DNA of 64,000 nucleotides from Sciurus carolinensis (Eukaryota; Chordata; Mammalia; Rodentia; Sciuridae). The position numbers were made by a program, and so were the translations under genes. Location: positions 70,883,440 to 70,947,439 of the forward strand of contig NC_062232.1 of NCBI RefSeq assembly GCF_902686445.1, read 5' to 3'. This document shows positions 33,452 through 47,040 of this stretch, piece after piece (the stretch's first letter is position 1; each line of letters begins with the position of its first letter). The notes under the pieces were generated by a model. That model was not told the origin of the DNA, searched no databases, and worked only from the letters and a program-made list of their open reading frames with translations.

Positions 33452-36400
33452 AGATCCACTATGCCAGAGAAGTTAAAGATGGTTTGAAACTGTATGCAGC
33501 AAAATTACATGATTAAAATCTATTTAGAAAGCTTTTTCTAAACCTAATGATACTATTAACTTTTTCCCCCAATATTTATTATCTGGATGCTAATGTTTTA
33601 TTTTACCATAAAATGAGGACAGTAATATCTATCTTTGTACCTTTTTGCATCAGATAATTATATGAGAAATAAATTCAATCTTTCTATAATTTATTCAACA
33701 AATGTACATTTGGTTAATTACTATGCAACTGGGCATTATTCTCTCAACTATGGATTGAGCAGTGACAAAAAAAATAAAAAACCAAGAACAGGTAATATTC
33801 CTGCCCTCCTGGTGCTTACATAGGGGAAACTAATTATATATGAATATATAAATTAGTTTTTGTGAGTATTAGTGCGTGTCATAGTGGACTGTGGCAAAGA
33901 TAAAGTTTTATTTGAATTTAGAATATAGTTATCAACATCATAACAATTTAATATTTTGTTAATATGCCTCTCTTTGTACTATTTGCTTCCTATGTATCAA
34001 TTTTAAAATGGAAAATAATTGGCAAAATTTCTCCCCATCTATATGTAGTAATTTGAATTTATAGATGCATCAAAATTAAAAACAAGCAAATAAATATTAT
34101 TAGACATGATAAAAAAGAAAAGGAAAAACAGTAAATACAGGTATAATAGTCATATGTTAAATCAGACCTTGATTTCCTGATCTTAAAATGTTCACAATTT
34201 AATGAATTAATCTTTTTATACCCCACTTTTCTTAGTTAGCTTTCATTTTTAATTATTCATTCAAATTCATAAATTAATATTAATATTTCTGTGCATTAAA
34301 GGAAATTAATATTCTTTCCACACCATTTTTAATTATTACTTTTTTCCACTTAAAGCACATATGAATATGCAAATAGAACAATAATATCTAGCTAGAGACA
34401 CTTTTCCATGCAGAAAGTTGAAAACATTTTCTATTTATTCCTTTTTCGACCCTTTGTCATTCATTGTTTGTCTCATATTTGAGGCACATAGCCTCACTTT
34501 AACACACAGTGTATTTTCAAGGTCTGAACTAAACTTTTCAAAATGGTAAATCTGGTGTTGTTTAATGTTAAAAATAACGTTTTTCAATGTCTGCTCAAAT
34601 TTAAAACTAAAATAATTTATAAGCCATATTTGTAAATGCAGTCTCTGTGTCAAAATCAGTCTTTCTATCCCTCAGCACGGGTAAAAACTTTTATTTTAGG
34701 TTAAATAGGTAAATGAATTTTGAGAAGGGCAACAAATAACTATTTATCCTTCTACTATTGTATTTGCTATGGAAGATGGCTTAAAAGTATATTAAACTAC
34801 AAAGATTTATATTTTAGGTGCTAAAATGCTACCTTTACCAAGACAAATTTAGAATGGAAACAGAATAGATTGTCTTATATGGTCATATTCCTATAGAGAT
34901 AAACAATGAAAACATCATTCTCCTAAGGATAGGGTAAGTGGACAAATCACATTTTTAACAACTTTGAATTTTTAACCTTTAAATATGAAATAAAAATTTA
35001 TTCAGTAAAGCTTTCCCTTTTCTTAGGATAAGTATTAATTCCTGATATTGTTACCATGCACATGTAAACCGGTCATGGTACACAAAGGGAAAGCTGTAAA
35101 TGCACCACACTCCTTGTTCTTTCACCTCTTCCTCCAACTTCAGCCATAACTCAGCTTAATTTTAAATCAACATCCAAATGATTATTTGTAGTTGAGGAAA
35201 AAATAACATAAGGACTGAGGCAGAATACACTGGTTTTGTTGCTATTTATCTTTGTTGTTGATTAGTCTAATGAGTTTGTATTTTAGCTATAATCTATATT
35301 CTAACTGGGAAATACGTGCAATCATTAAAGGAAAATATCCAAGTAAGATACAACAGAATCAAAAGTAAATCATTGCCTGAAAATATTCAAATAAGTGTGG
35401 CTTAAGGGAAATGTGGGATTTGGAGTGAGAAAGTGAAGTAAATCAGTTATGTATGGTGTGAAAAGGTGCCAAGAAATAAGTTTTAGGTAATGATGGACAA
35501 AGCATTGGTTCTCTGTTCTTACATTCCAACTTATCTCTATCAATCCAACAACCTCTAGGAGAAAGAATACTACCATTACAAAATATCCTAAGAAGAAAAG
35601 ATATGATAAGTAGCATATGAGCACCCAGAAACCAATTAATAAATAATAATACAAGCCAAGAAACCAAAGAAAGAAAGCTTTAATCATGGGTACAGCATTG
35701 TTAAACTAATTTTGTTTCAGAGTTGGTTTGTTGTAAAACAAGCAGTATCAGAAAAAAAAAATCCGTCAAGTTCAAATTGTGTTAGATTAAGACTGGGAAT
35801 TATTAGAAACCTATTAAGAGATTTATTTTTATTTTTAATTATGTGAAAAATTTATCTTATGTTAACAAAAATTTTAAATATTTTTAGAAGAAATTATAAA
35901 ATAATTTGAGTGGTTTGGGCAAAATTGGAGGTAAAAATAATAAGATAATCTTATCACATCAACTACATTACAAATGGATGATGCTTGTCAAATGATTAAA
36001 TGCCATGCTTTATATAACATTTAGCTATTCTGGTAACTTTGAAAAATTATAAAATAATAAATTTGGCACTCAGGTCAAATAAGAACAGACAGTGGAATCG
36101 TAGAATTTGTTGTTCTTATAAATTTCCACAGGAATAAATTGTCATTTTTCAATATCAAGTAAGTATATTTATTTATTCAGGAAAGTTTAACAATAACACA
36201 AAGTACATGATAGTAGCACCAGGCTGAGAGATCATAGCAAAATATAGCTTCTTTTTTCTTAACTCCTTGGTAAATACAAGGAACAAGTATAGAAAGAAGA
36301 AAGACATGTTGTATTGTTTCTCAACTCATTAGCAGTTAATGAGGCAGAGCATAATAGAAGTGCAGAACGAGACATTGAATAATAGCACTGAAAAAGGTCA

Positions 36401-37389
36401 GGAAATGAAGACAGACAATAGACATTATGAGCCAGTGCAGTTTTTTGACTTTGGATTCACAGAGAAAACCAGATGCTTTCTCTCAGTGCATCATAGAGTA
36501 AAACCCATGGAGAAAATAATCTTTAGGGGTTTGTTTATTAAAAAATGCTTTTTCCCCTCAAAAAGACGTGAACCCTGGCAGTGATTTTGGGGTTATAATA
36601 GTTATTTAATATAGAGTCAAATGTAGAATAGTCAGAATTGAAAAGCAAATTTTAAACTACATCTATTTCCTTCCTGCTTCTCCTTGGGAATTACTTTTGA
36701 AAGTTACTCTAAGCGTTAAGATGTAGAGAATTTGTTCCTGGCCCTATCAAATACAGGTTGCTAAAGTTCCTGTGAGATCATATGAAAAATGATAATGACA
36801 GCAAATCTTAGGCCTTCATTTACTGTTCCTATTTGACCTGAGTGTCAAATTTACTATTTTTTAAGTTATTCCATAGATACCACAATAGCTAAGTAGCATA
36901 TGAAATATGGCATTTAATCTTTTAGCATGCATCATCCTATTATGACATAGTAGATTGTGATAAGATTCTCATTATTTTTCCTTGAATAAAGTTTGGCATA
37001 ATAAATTATTACATTAGAAACTTCACAATGTTTAATGTGAATTTTTATATAGATAGATAATAATTAAAAGAATAAATTTGGGAAAGTAGGCCTTAACAGG
37101 AGGAAAAGAGAAAAATGTTTTAAGAAAGTTCTTGGAAATTTTTACCAAATGAGCACATGGGACATTGGTATAAATGTAAATTTTTATTTAGCTTTGTGAA
37201 CAGTTATTAGAACACTTTAGAAAAACACTATAAACAACTGATTTTTCATCTGTATCTTCTTTGCTTTGTTATTTAATCATACTTTTATTTAATATAAATG
37301 AAATCAAATATTTATCTGAAGGACAAAAACATGTTCTCATATTTGAATTGAAGACAATGGGACATTTAGCCATTCTTTCTTCCTTTTTT
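33452..37389. other. Unassigned AT-rich sequence
   Basis: About 3.9 kb with no recognised repeat family or gene. Open frames at 34435-34653 (minus), 35370-35687 (minus) and 36339-36584 lack domains. This is one of the least repeat-loaded parts of the window. Confidence 0.4.
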
Positions 37390-37815
37390 GTTGCAGAAAA
37401 GTGGCTATACAAAGATATACACATTGAAGTCTTCAGAATCTGTGACTATGTTACCTCACCTGTTAAAAGGGATATTGAATGTGTGATTAAGCAAAGGATG
37501 CTGAGGAAGGGAGATTATTCTTTTTTAATGAGAAGACCCAATATTATCTCAGGAATGTTTATAACAGGGAGGCAGGAGTATCACACGTGAGGGTATTTAA
37601 AGATTTATCCTCCTGGCTTTGAAAACAGAGAAATGGGCCAGGAGCCAAAGAATGTAGGCAATCTCCTGAACATGGAAAAGACAAAGGAAAAAGTTCTCGT
37701 CTAGAATCTTCCAAAGGAATACAAGTCTACTGACACCTTTATTTTAGTCCAGTGAAAACCATTTTTAATTTATGATCTCCAGAATTATGAGATAACAAAC
37801 TGTTATTTAAAAACT
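37390..37815 (+). mobile_element. MLT1-like MaLR LTR fossil
   Basis: Blocks in order: ACCTCACCTGTTAAAAGGGA, GGGAGATTATTC, ATAACAGGGAGGCAGGAG, CCAGGAGCCAAAGAATG, CTACTGACACCTTTATTTTA and CTCCAGAATTATGAGATAAC. This is the downstream half of an MLT1-type LTR. The frame at 37261-37590 overlaps it and is not a gene. Confidence 0.6.
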
Positions 37816-38894
37816 ATGAATTTTTTAAACGTAACATCAATAAAAATATCACGTCTAAATGTGTTGGAAATGGCCCTAACATAACACAGCTTTTGAGCAA
37901 ATACCTATTCCATGAGTTCCACTAAAAGTTATTAAAAACAGATATAATATATGGAATGTGAACTTTGATATAACTTCCTTGCCTTATGTTTATCATTGTG
38001 GAAACTCCACTCCAAGTATCTATGCTATACCTGGATCTCCTAGTTAAGTACAACATGATATCCCCAGGATGTTGTTTCTACATTTCTCATCATCCTTAGC
38101 TCTGTGTTGCACTGATGAAATTTTAAAGAGAGCATGGCCAAGAGGATATCAGGCATGGAAGAAGACTATTGCTCTCATTCCAGTTTGTTTGCTAACAGAT
38201 CAAAGGTTTGACATATGTGAAGCATGCCAAGAAAATCAAAATTTTCTATATTAACCTAGTACCGAACTTGGAAAGATGAAATACAGTTCTGAGAAAAAAC
38301 AGAACACTGTCCTTTCTCCTATCTCAGGAGTATTTGTTGAGAGACTTTGCCCATGAGCAAAGAAAATTCTTAGTAAAAGTGAGATCTAAAACTTTCTCCA
38401 AAAAATGACTGTATTTGGAATATCACATAGGAATGTTCAAGTATAATGACACTCTTCAATATAATGGTAATATGTAGGGAAATATGAGATGACCAGGGTA
38501 AGCCACAGGACAGCAAGTTTACCAGAAAGAAACAGAGGAGTAGACAGCTAAAATAAGCAATTTTGTGTTCAGAATAAATCCCAAAGACAAGACTCATAAA
38601 ATAACACTAGAGGAGCCCCCAAATTTACTTGCACTAGGATTGGAACAATTTATGCCCCAGGTTATTATAAACAAAAATGGAGCAAGGACCAAGCAATTAG
38701 TGGAGCTTAAAACCTAGGAGTAATCAGGCAAAGAGATCAAGAGAATACTGTAATACCACTGTCATTCCAGAGTAACTGTACATTCAAGACTGTATCCTTG
38801 TAGCAGTAGAATGAAAGGCTAACGACATAGTATGGATTTCTTTAATAAACATTCCAGCCAATTCCCTAAACAAATACACAGCAATAGTAATTCA
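37816..38894. other. Unassigned sequence
   Basis: No gene or confident repeat. Short frames at 38069-38254 and 38370-38597 (minus) match nothing recognised. Confidence 0.35.
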
Positions 38895-40120
38895 TGCAGG
38901 CACCAACTTCCTTAAAAATACCCCTACAACTAAAGAGATAAAACTAAGAATCAATAAGTAGAAAACCATCAAATTTAAAAGCTTCTTCATAGCAAAGGAA
39001 ACAAGGGCATGAAGAAAGAGCCCTCATAATGGGAGAAAATCTTTGCCAGCTACTCTTCTGACAGGGAATAATATTCAGAATACATAAAGAATTTTAAAAG
39101 CTTAACACCAAAAAACTTCCAAATAATCTGATAAATAAATAGACAAAATATGTAAATACACATTTTCCCAAAGAAGAAACAAAAATGGTCAACAAATGTA
39201 TGAAAAAATGTTCAGCATTGTGAATAATCAGGAAAATGCAAGTCAAAATAACACTAAGATTTCATTTCACTACAAGTCAGAATGGCAAATATCAAGAACA
39301 CAAATAATAAATTCTTGCGAGGTTGTGGGTAAAATGTACACTCATATTATTGATGGGACTGCAAATTAATACAATCATAGCTCTAGAAAGCAGTATGGAA
39401 ATTCTTCAAAAAACTAGAAATGGAACCACCATATGACTCAGCTGTCCGATTCCTTGGTATTTATCCAAAAGGTCTAAAATCAACGTAGTATAGTGACACC
39501 TTCTTATCAATATTTATAGTAACACAATTCAGAATAGCTTAGTCATGGAACCAGCCCATGTGCTCTTCAACAGATGAATGGATTAAGGGAATGTGGTATA
39601 TATGCACAATAGTTTTACTCAGTATAATGAAGAATGAAATTATGACATTTGCTGGTAAAAGGATGGAAATGCAGAGCATCATATTAAATGGAATAAGTCA
39701 GACTAAGAAAATCAAGAGTTGAATATTTTCTCTCATATTCAGAAGCTATAGCAAAATAAGTGACAAAAATGGGGGAGATCAGATATCATAAAGATATAGG
39801 AAAGATGAGTGAAGAAGAAACAGGAGATCATGAGGTAGGGAGGAGGAATGGGACAGGGGAGGAAATGAAGACTGAATCAACAAAATCATGCTATGTGCAT
39901 ATATAAATATACTAAAGGTAATTCCACCTTTATGTATGCATAGAAAGCACCAATCAAAAATAAATAAATTAGTGAAAGATCAGTAGAGAAAGGATAATGG
40001 GGGAGGAATGTAGGAAGGTAAGAGGTGGGGGTTGGGGACTGAAATGTAGTAAATTGAATGCACGTATGATTCACTGAAATGAACCCAACTATGTATAATT
40101 CTTTAATAAAAATAAATTTT
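38895..40120 (+). mobile_element. L1 3' part, sense, 5'-truncated
   Basis: Sense L1 ORF2 C-terminal region (AAGCTTCTTCATAGCAAAGG, GGGAGAAAATCTTTGCC, ACTGCAAATTAATACAATC, GTGCTCTTCAACAGATGAAT) through a 3'UTR ending GGTAATTCCACCTTTATG and an A/T-rich tail near 40100. Multiple stops; not coding. Its 3' tail differs from other L1 copies here. Confidence 0.8.
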
Positions 40121-41559
40121 AAAATTATAGAAATAAAAAATGACAAGGATAAGGGATTCATTACAGTTTTATATTTATCATAAACATACAGATTATAACA
40201 ATACCTAGAACTGTTTCATTTGTTATACAAAAGTAAAAATTTCAACATAAAATTATAAGACATGAAAAGAAACAGAAAAGTTTGACAAAAATTCAGAATT
40301 TAAAAAAAAGTGTGTAACAGAAATCACTGGAACCAGGTTCCAGATATTGCATTTAATAAAGATGTTGAAAGGAAAATTACACTATTTCAATAGTTCAAGG
40401 GATTAATGGAGAACATTTTTTAAAAATAAAGTTGGTGTACAGCTAAAGTCTCATAAAAAGAAAATGATCAAAGAGAAACAATTGTACCACACAGCTTCTT
40501 CAGGATATCAGACAAAGACAGGAGGGGACACACATGATGCATGAACACAGGAAGTGAGAGCAAAGAAACAGGTGTGTCAATGGTCTCTAATCCAGTCACC
40601 AAAAGTGAACAGCACACACAATTCACAACTGCAGGTACTGAGAGCTCAGGCACAGATAGCCATCAGGTTTATGACACGTTATGGAATCTGCTGTGGAGGG
40701 GAGAGTAAGTGTACAGCATCCCATTGCAGTCAGAGCAACAGCCCTAAGTCATGCATCCTATGCTCCTGCACATAAAAGGAAGAACCAACAGATTCAATAC
40801 AGCATGCTCCAAGCATGCTGCCTCAGGTGCCTTTGCTGGTAAACAAGAACCACAAGAACCACTTGCTGAGAAATTTATAGCAATAAGGAAAGTCACACCT
40901 GTGCCTGTGCCTACCACTTCTATGAGGATCCAAAGTTGAAGAGTGATGGGTACTTTGTAAAGCTCTCTAATCATGATGAAATCCAAACCAGGAAAACTTA
41001 GTAAGATTTTATCTACCTTGGCATGGATTATGGTAAATAGCTATAACATGGATTCTAATCATACATATATTACGTTTCCGATTTGATATTAGGTCCCATA
41101 GTATTCAGTGTTGTGCCATCAACAATTTGATTATATTTTTCTAATATTTTAAAGCATTAATTTAAAATATTTTATCTTTGTCTTCCTAGCTCAAGTTTAC
41201 ATTTTTTCCTCTTAACCCCTCTTTTCCCTTATACATTACATGCTATGACTCGGTTCTCCCCCATTCATCATTTTCTTTTTACCTTGGTTTATACTCTTAT
41301 TTTCTATCTTTTCTTTCCTTTTTTTCTTTTCTTCTTTTGCCCAAATTTTCTTTCCCTCCTTTATATTCCTATACAATATAATAGTAATTTTGCTATCTTT
41401 AATAACTAATTTCACAACCTATTCTAGAACATTATTACAATTTTATACCTGGATTAGAACAACTGTGGAGAGCATTGTCAATAAATTTTTGGGTTTTCCT
41501 AATGATTATTAGTATGAGGCTTTGCTCTGAAGTGATTATAGTAAGTAGGGTTTAATGTA
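40121..41559. other. Unassigned sequence
   Basis: The 40440-41000 part is less AT-rich than its surroundings and contains a CA-rich, possibly decayed retrocopy-like stretch, but no frame longer than 80 codons makes sense. The 41190-41390 part is pyrimidine-rich. No family assigned. Confidence 0.35.
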
Positions 41560-43395
41560 TTCTTTCAAAGTGAGTATGATACTGGGAACAGCAGAGGACA
41601 TACAGTGAGTGAAATTAACAATACCTGGATATTCACCAATCTGAGGCTCATAAAAGATAAAAAGCTCACTAAATATGAAATTGCATAAAAGAGATAAAAA
41701 TTAGAACAGATGGGTAGATATACAAAAAAAATATGTAAAAGCAAAGGAATAAACCAACCCAAACAGCCACAGCATTTCAACAACCGATCCCATTAATAAT
41801 ACAGTGAAGGAAATTTCAGAGAAAGAATTTAGAAAGTTCAGAGTTAAAATGTTCAATGAGCTAAAATAAGATGTAAGAAATGAATTTAGAAAATACAGGA
41901 AGTGAAAGAACGTTTCAATAAAGAGATAACAATTACAATGGAATATTATTCAGCCATAAATAAGAATAATATTATGGCATTTGCAGATAAATGGATGGAA
42001 TTGGAGAATATCATGCTAAATGAAGTAAGCCAATTCCCAAAAACCAAAGGCTGAATATTTTGCCTGATAAGTGGATGATGATATATAATGGGGATGGGGG
42101 GTAGGGGTGAAAGAAGAATGGAGGAACTTTAAATTATGTGGAGGAAAATGAGGGGGGATGAAAAATGGTGGAATGAAACAGATAAAATTACCCTATGTAC
42201 ATGCATGATTACATGAATGGTATGAATCTACATCTTGCACAACCATAGAAACAAAATGGTGCACCCCATTTGTGTACAATGAATCAAAATGCAGTCTGTA
42301 AAAATAAAAAATAAAAAAACAAAACAAAAAAAGAATTAAACAGATATTCTGAAAATGAAATACATGATAAATTAAATTAAAACTTCAATGGGAAGCATCA
42401 GCAATAGATTAGAACACTTTTAAGACAGAATCTCAGGTCTTGAAGACAAACTACATAATCTTTAAAGTTGATAATGAGGAAAATATTTTAAGAGTTCATG
42501 AGCACTATATTCAAGAAATCTGGGATAAGATTAAGAAATCAAATCTAATAACCATTGGTATTGATAAAGGTTCTGAAATACAGAATAAAAGAGCATACAA
42601 CTTTTCAATGAAATAATAATGGGAAAATTTCCAAATGTTACAAATGAGATGGAAATCCAAACACAAGAAGCACATAGAACAAAATAGGTAAGATAAAAAG
42701 TATGCCCTCCAAGATACATCATAATTAAAATATATACAGAATAAAATATATATGGAATGAATTTTAAAAGTTTCAAGAGCAAATATCAGAACTCATTTAG
42801 AGATAAGTCAATTTGAATTTCGTTTTGGATGTCTTAACCCAGATCCTAAAAGTGTATTGAAAAACACATTAAGAAGACAGTACACCATGATCAAGTGGGT
42901 TTGATATGAGTTGCGAGGTTGATTCAATATACATAAATCAATACATATAATAAAACACATAAATAGATTTATAGACATGAAATATATGAAACACCTAATT
43001 ATCAGAAATAATACATATCAAGCCCTGAAAAAAGAAAGAAAAACAATGCCAACTCAAAACTATATTTAGCAAACTATATTTAGCAAAACTATATTTTAAA
43101 CTATATTTAGCAAAACTCTCCCTCAAAATTAAATAAAAATTTTTCCATGAAGAGCAGAGACTAAAAAAATCATAAGCACTAAATCTGCATAAACATACTC
43201 AATGAGGGGTGATGGAAATGGGAAAGACAGTAGAATAAATCAGACATAACTTTCCTGTGTTCATATATGAATACATGACCAATGTGACGCCATGTACATC
43301 ATGTACAACCACAAAAATGAGAAGTTAGACTCCATGTATATGTGATATGTCAAAATTCTACTGTCATGTAAAACTAAAAAGAATGAATAAAAAAA
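41560..43395 (+). mobile_element. Decayed sense L1 mosaic (ORF1, ORF2 pieces, 3' end)
   Basis: Old ORF1-like coiled-coil coding sequence (around 41800-41930 and 42345-42790), a short ORF2 piece with ACACCATGATCAAGTGGGTT at 42884-42903, then a 3' end with CATGTACAACCACAAAAATG and CTACTGTCATGTAAAAC near 43290-43375. Large internal deletions; also split by a second L1 at 41938-42340. Confidence 0.65.
41938..42340 (+). mobile_element. Short L1 3' end inserted in older L1
   Basis: Sense ORF2 terminus and 3'UTR (TGGAATATTATTCAGCCATA to AATGCAGTCTGTAAAAATAA), better preserved than the surrounding ORF1-like sequence and out of order with it, so a separate later insertion. A target duplication is not clear. 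Confidence 0.75.
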
Positions 43396-43399
43396 CTGC

Positions 43400-46300
43400 A
43401 GAAAAACACATGCTGAATGAAATAGTTCATGAAGAAAAAATGGAAAATAAAAACCAGTGTAGGGTTAAATCACACCAGAAGCAAATTCAACTAAAGGAGA
43501 AAGAAGTCTAAATTAAGCATTAGAAATACATCAAAATGAAGGATGTAAAAATCATATTTTTATAATAATGTTGAATGAAAATGGCCTAAAATATCCAATC
43601 AAAAGACAAAGATTGAGCAATTGAATTAAAAAGTAAGACATTTTCATTTAAACAAAAGAAAAAATTTAAAAAGTTAGTTCTTTGGAAAAATAAATGAAAT
43701 AGATAAAACCCTAGCAATGCTAATTGAGAAAAGGAGAGAAAACTAAAATTACTAAAATATGTGATGATAAAGGAAATATCACAATGGACATGACTGAAAT
43801 ACAGAAGATAATTAGAAACTATTTTTGAAAACTTCTACTCCAATAAAGTAGAAAATATGGAAAACACTAACAAATTTCTAGAGACATATGACATACCCAA
43901 ACTGAAGCAGAAGGTCATACATGATTTAAACAAATCAATTTCAAGTAATAAATAGAAAAGTTCATCAAAAACCTACCAGTGAAGAAAAGTCCAGGACAAG
44001 ATGGATTCTCAGTCAAGTTCTACAAGACCTTCAAAGAAGAATTAACACCAATACTCCCCAAATTATTCCATGAAATAGAAAAGGAGGGGACCCTTCTAAA
44101 TGCATTCTATGAGGCTAGTGTCACCCTGATACAAAACCAGATGAGACACATCAAGGAAAGAAAACTTCAGAACAATATTCCTGAGGAACATAGATGCAAA
44201 CTTTCTCAATACAATTCTTGCAAATTGCACATAAAAACATATTAAAAAGATAGTGCATCACGATCAAGTGGGGTGCATCACAATCAAATGGGGTTCATCC
44301 CAGAAATGCAAAATTGTTTCAACATATGGAACTCAATAAACATAATTCATCACACCAATAGACTTAAAGACAAGAATCATATGATCATCTCAATAAATGC
44401 AGAAAAAGCAATTGACAAAATACAGCACCTTTTCATGTTCAAAACACTAGAAAAACTAGGGATAGTAGGAACATATCTCAACATTGTATGGCCTATCTAT
44501 GCTAAGCCCAAGACCAACATCATTCTAAATGGAGAAAAATTGAAAACATTCCCTTTATAAGATAGAATAAGACAGGGATGTCCTCTTTCATCATTTTTAT
44601 TCAATATCATACTTGAAACTCTAGTCAGAGCACTTAGAAGAAAGAAATTAAAGGGATGAAAATAGGAAAAGAAGAACTCAAACTGTCACTATTTACCCAC
44701 GACATGATTCTATATTTAGAACATCCAAAAAATTCCACCAGAAAACTTCTAGACCTAAAAAATGAATTCAGCAAAGTAGAAGGATATAAAATCAACACCC
44801 ATGAATCAAACACAAATAGCGATGCATCTACTGAAAGAGAAATTAGGAAAACTATCCCCTTCGCAATAGCCTCAAAAAATTTTTTAAAAAATTTAAAAAA
44901 ATACTTGGGATTCAATCTATCAAAAGAGGTGAAAGACCTATCAATGAAAACTATAGAACACTAAAGTAAGAAATTGAAGAAGACCTTAGAAGATGGAAAG
45001 ATCTCCCATGTTCTTGGACAGGCAGAATTAATATTGTCAAAATGGCCATTCTACCTAAAGTGCTATACAGATTCAATGCAATTTCAATTAAAATCCCAAT
45101 GACATTCCTTATAGAACTATAAAAACCAATCATGAAATTAATTTGTAAAAATAAGAAACCCAGAATAGCAAAAGCAATCCTTAGCAAGAAAAGTGAAACA
45201 GGAGGAATAACAACACCAGACCTGAAATATACTACAGAGCAATAGTTTAAAAAAAAAAAAAATGGCATGGTTTTGGCACCACAATAGGCAAGTAGATCAA
45301 TAGTACAGAATAGAAGACACAGTGAAAAATCTACATAAATACAGTTATCTCATACTAAACAAAGGTGCCAAAAACATTCACTGGAGAAAAGATAGCCTAT
45401 TCAACAAATGTGCTGGGAAAAATGAAAATCCATGTATAACAAAATGAAATTAGACCTCAATTATGATCACCTACCGCCCGCGGGGACAATCACAATGCTT
45501 ACGCTCTTCTTCATCACAGGAACCAAAAGGGCCAAAAGGACTTTATTCCACACTCTCAGACTTATATTGAGAACATCAGCCTATCAGAGAGTAGACTACC
45601 AGGAAAGTCAGCCTATCAAGGAACAGTCTCCAGGCAGATACCAGGATCGCCTCATATACAGCAGCCAATCAGAGTTACTTCCTGAAACTTGTTTATGAGT
45701 ACGGCTTATTCTGGCAAGCTGCCAGGCGCCATCTTAGAGATCAGGCCAGGGTGCGGCTCTGGGGCCCTCAGAGCCCGCCCCTGACACTCAATCTCTTACC
45801 CTGAACAAAAAATCAACTCAAAATGGATCAACTACTTAGGCATTAGAATAGAGACTCTGCATCTAATGGAAGAAAAAGTAGGCCCAAATCATCATGTCAG
45901 CCTAGGATCAGTTTTCCTTAAGACCCCTAAAGAGCAAGAAGTAAAATCAAGAATCAATAAATGGGAAGGATTCAAACTAAAAAGCTTCTTCTCAGCAAAA
46001 GAAGCAATCAATAATGTGTAGAGAGAGCCTATAGATTGGGAGAAAATCTTTACCACATACACCTCAGATAAAGCATTAATCTCTAGGTTACATAAAGAAC
46101 ACAAAAAACTTAACACCAAAAAACCAAATAACCCAATTGATAAATGGGCTAAGGAATTGAACAGAAGATTGTATTCACAGAAAGAATACAATGAATCAAC
46201 ACACATATGAAAAAATGTTCAACATCTCCAGCAATTAAAGAAATGCAAATCAAAACTACTTTTAAAATTTTATCTCACCATAGTCATAATGGCCATCATC

Positions 46301-47040
46301 AAGAATACAGGCAACAATAAATGTTGGGGAGGATGTGGAGAAAAATGCATACTCATACATTGCTGGTGGGGCTGCAAATTGGTGCAACCATTATGGAAAG
46401 CAATATGAAGATTCCTCAGAAAACTTGGAATAGAACTCCCACTTGACCCAGCTATCCCACTCCTCCATTTATTCCCAAAGGACTTAAAAACAGCATACTA
46501 CAGTGACACAGCCACATCAATGTTTACAGCAGTTCAATTCACAATAGCTAAACTATGCAACCAACTTAAGTACCTTTCAACAGATGAATGGATAAGAAAA
46601 ATGTGGTTCCTATACACAATGAAATATTACCCACCCTTAAAGAAGAATGAAATTATGGCATTTGTAGGTAAATGGATGGAACTAAAGAATATCATGCTAA
46701 GTGAAATAAGTCAATCCCAAAAAAACCAAAGGCTGAATGTTTTCTCTGATATGTGGATGCTAATTCACAATACGAGGGTGGTGCTAGGTAAGAATAGAGT
46801 TACTTTAGATTTGGTAGAGGGGAGTGATGAGAGGGGAGGGGATATGGAGATAGGAAGAATAGTAGAATGAAACAGATATTATTACCTTATGTACATACAT
46901 CACTGCATGATCGATGTGATTCTACAACATGTACAATTAGAAAAAGGAGAAATTGTACCCCATTTATGTATGATATAACAAAGTGCATAAATGCATTCTA
47001 CTGTAATGTATAACTAGAATAAATAAAATTATTTTTAAAA
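43400..47040 (+). mobile_element. Sense L1, internally deleted, split by a solo LTR
   Basis: ORF1 end and ORF2 start pieces (43400-43640), a deletion removing most of the endonuclease, then the reverse transcriptase region (AAGTCCAGGACAAGATGGAT at 43986, CATCCCAGAAATGCAAAATT at 44295) and ORF2 C-terminus to a 3'UTR ending ATGTATAACTAGAATAAATAA. A solo LTR interrupts it at 45462-45786. Frames at 43979-44245, 44273-44560, 44656-44964 and 46520-46870 are surviving pieces of ORF2. At 44692-44703 the catalytic FADD motif reads FTHD, so the enzyme is dead. Confidence 0.88.
45462..45786 (-). mobile_element. Class II (IAP-like) solo LTR with 6-bp duplication
   Basis: A GC-rich 325-bp block cutting L1 ORF2. 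The hexamer CTCAAT flanks it at 45456-45461 and 45787-45792. On the minus strand it starts TGTCAGGGGCGGGC and carries AAGATGGCGCC and AATAAA (complement of TTTATT near 45542), in IAP-like order. Six-base duplications fit betaretrovirus-like (class II) integrases. Its minus-strand 3' end reads CATA where CA is expected. Confidence 0.87.

Noticed and set aside
35370..35687. Hydrophobic minus-strand frames that look membrane-like
   Set aside because: Two overlapping frames give the same F/L/Y-rich look, as expected of AT-rich DNA. No start context or family match.
37261..37590. 109-codon plus-strand open frame as a host gene
   Set aside because: It overlaps an MLT1-like LTR fossil and has no domain or splice context.
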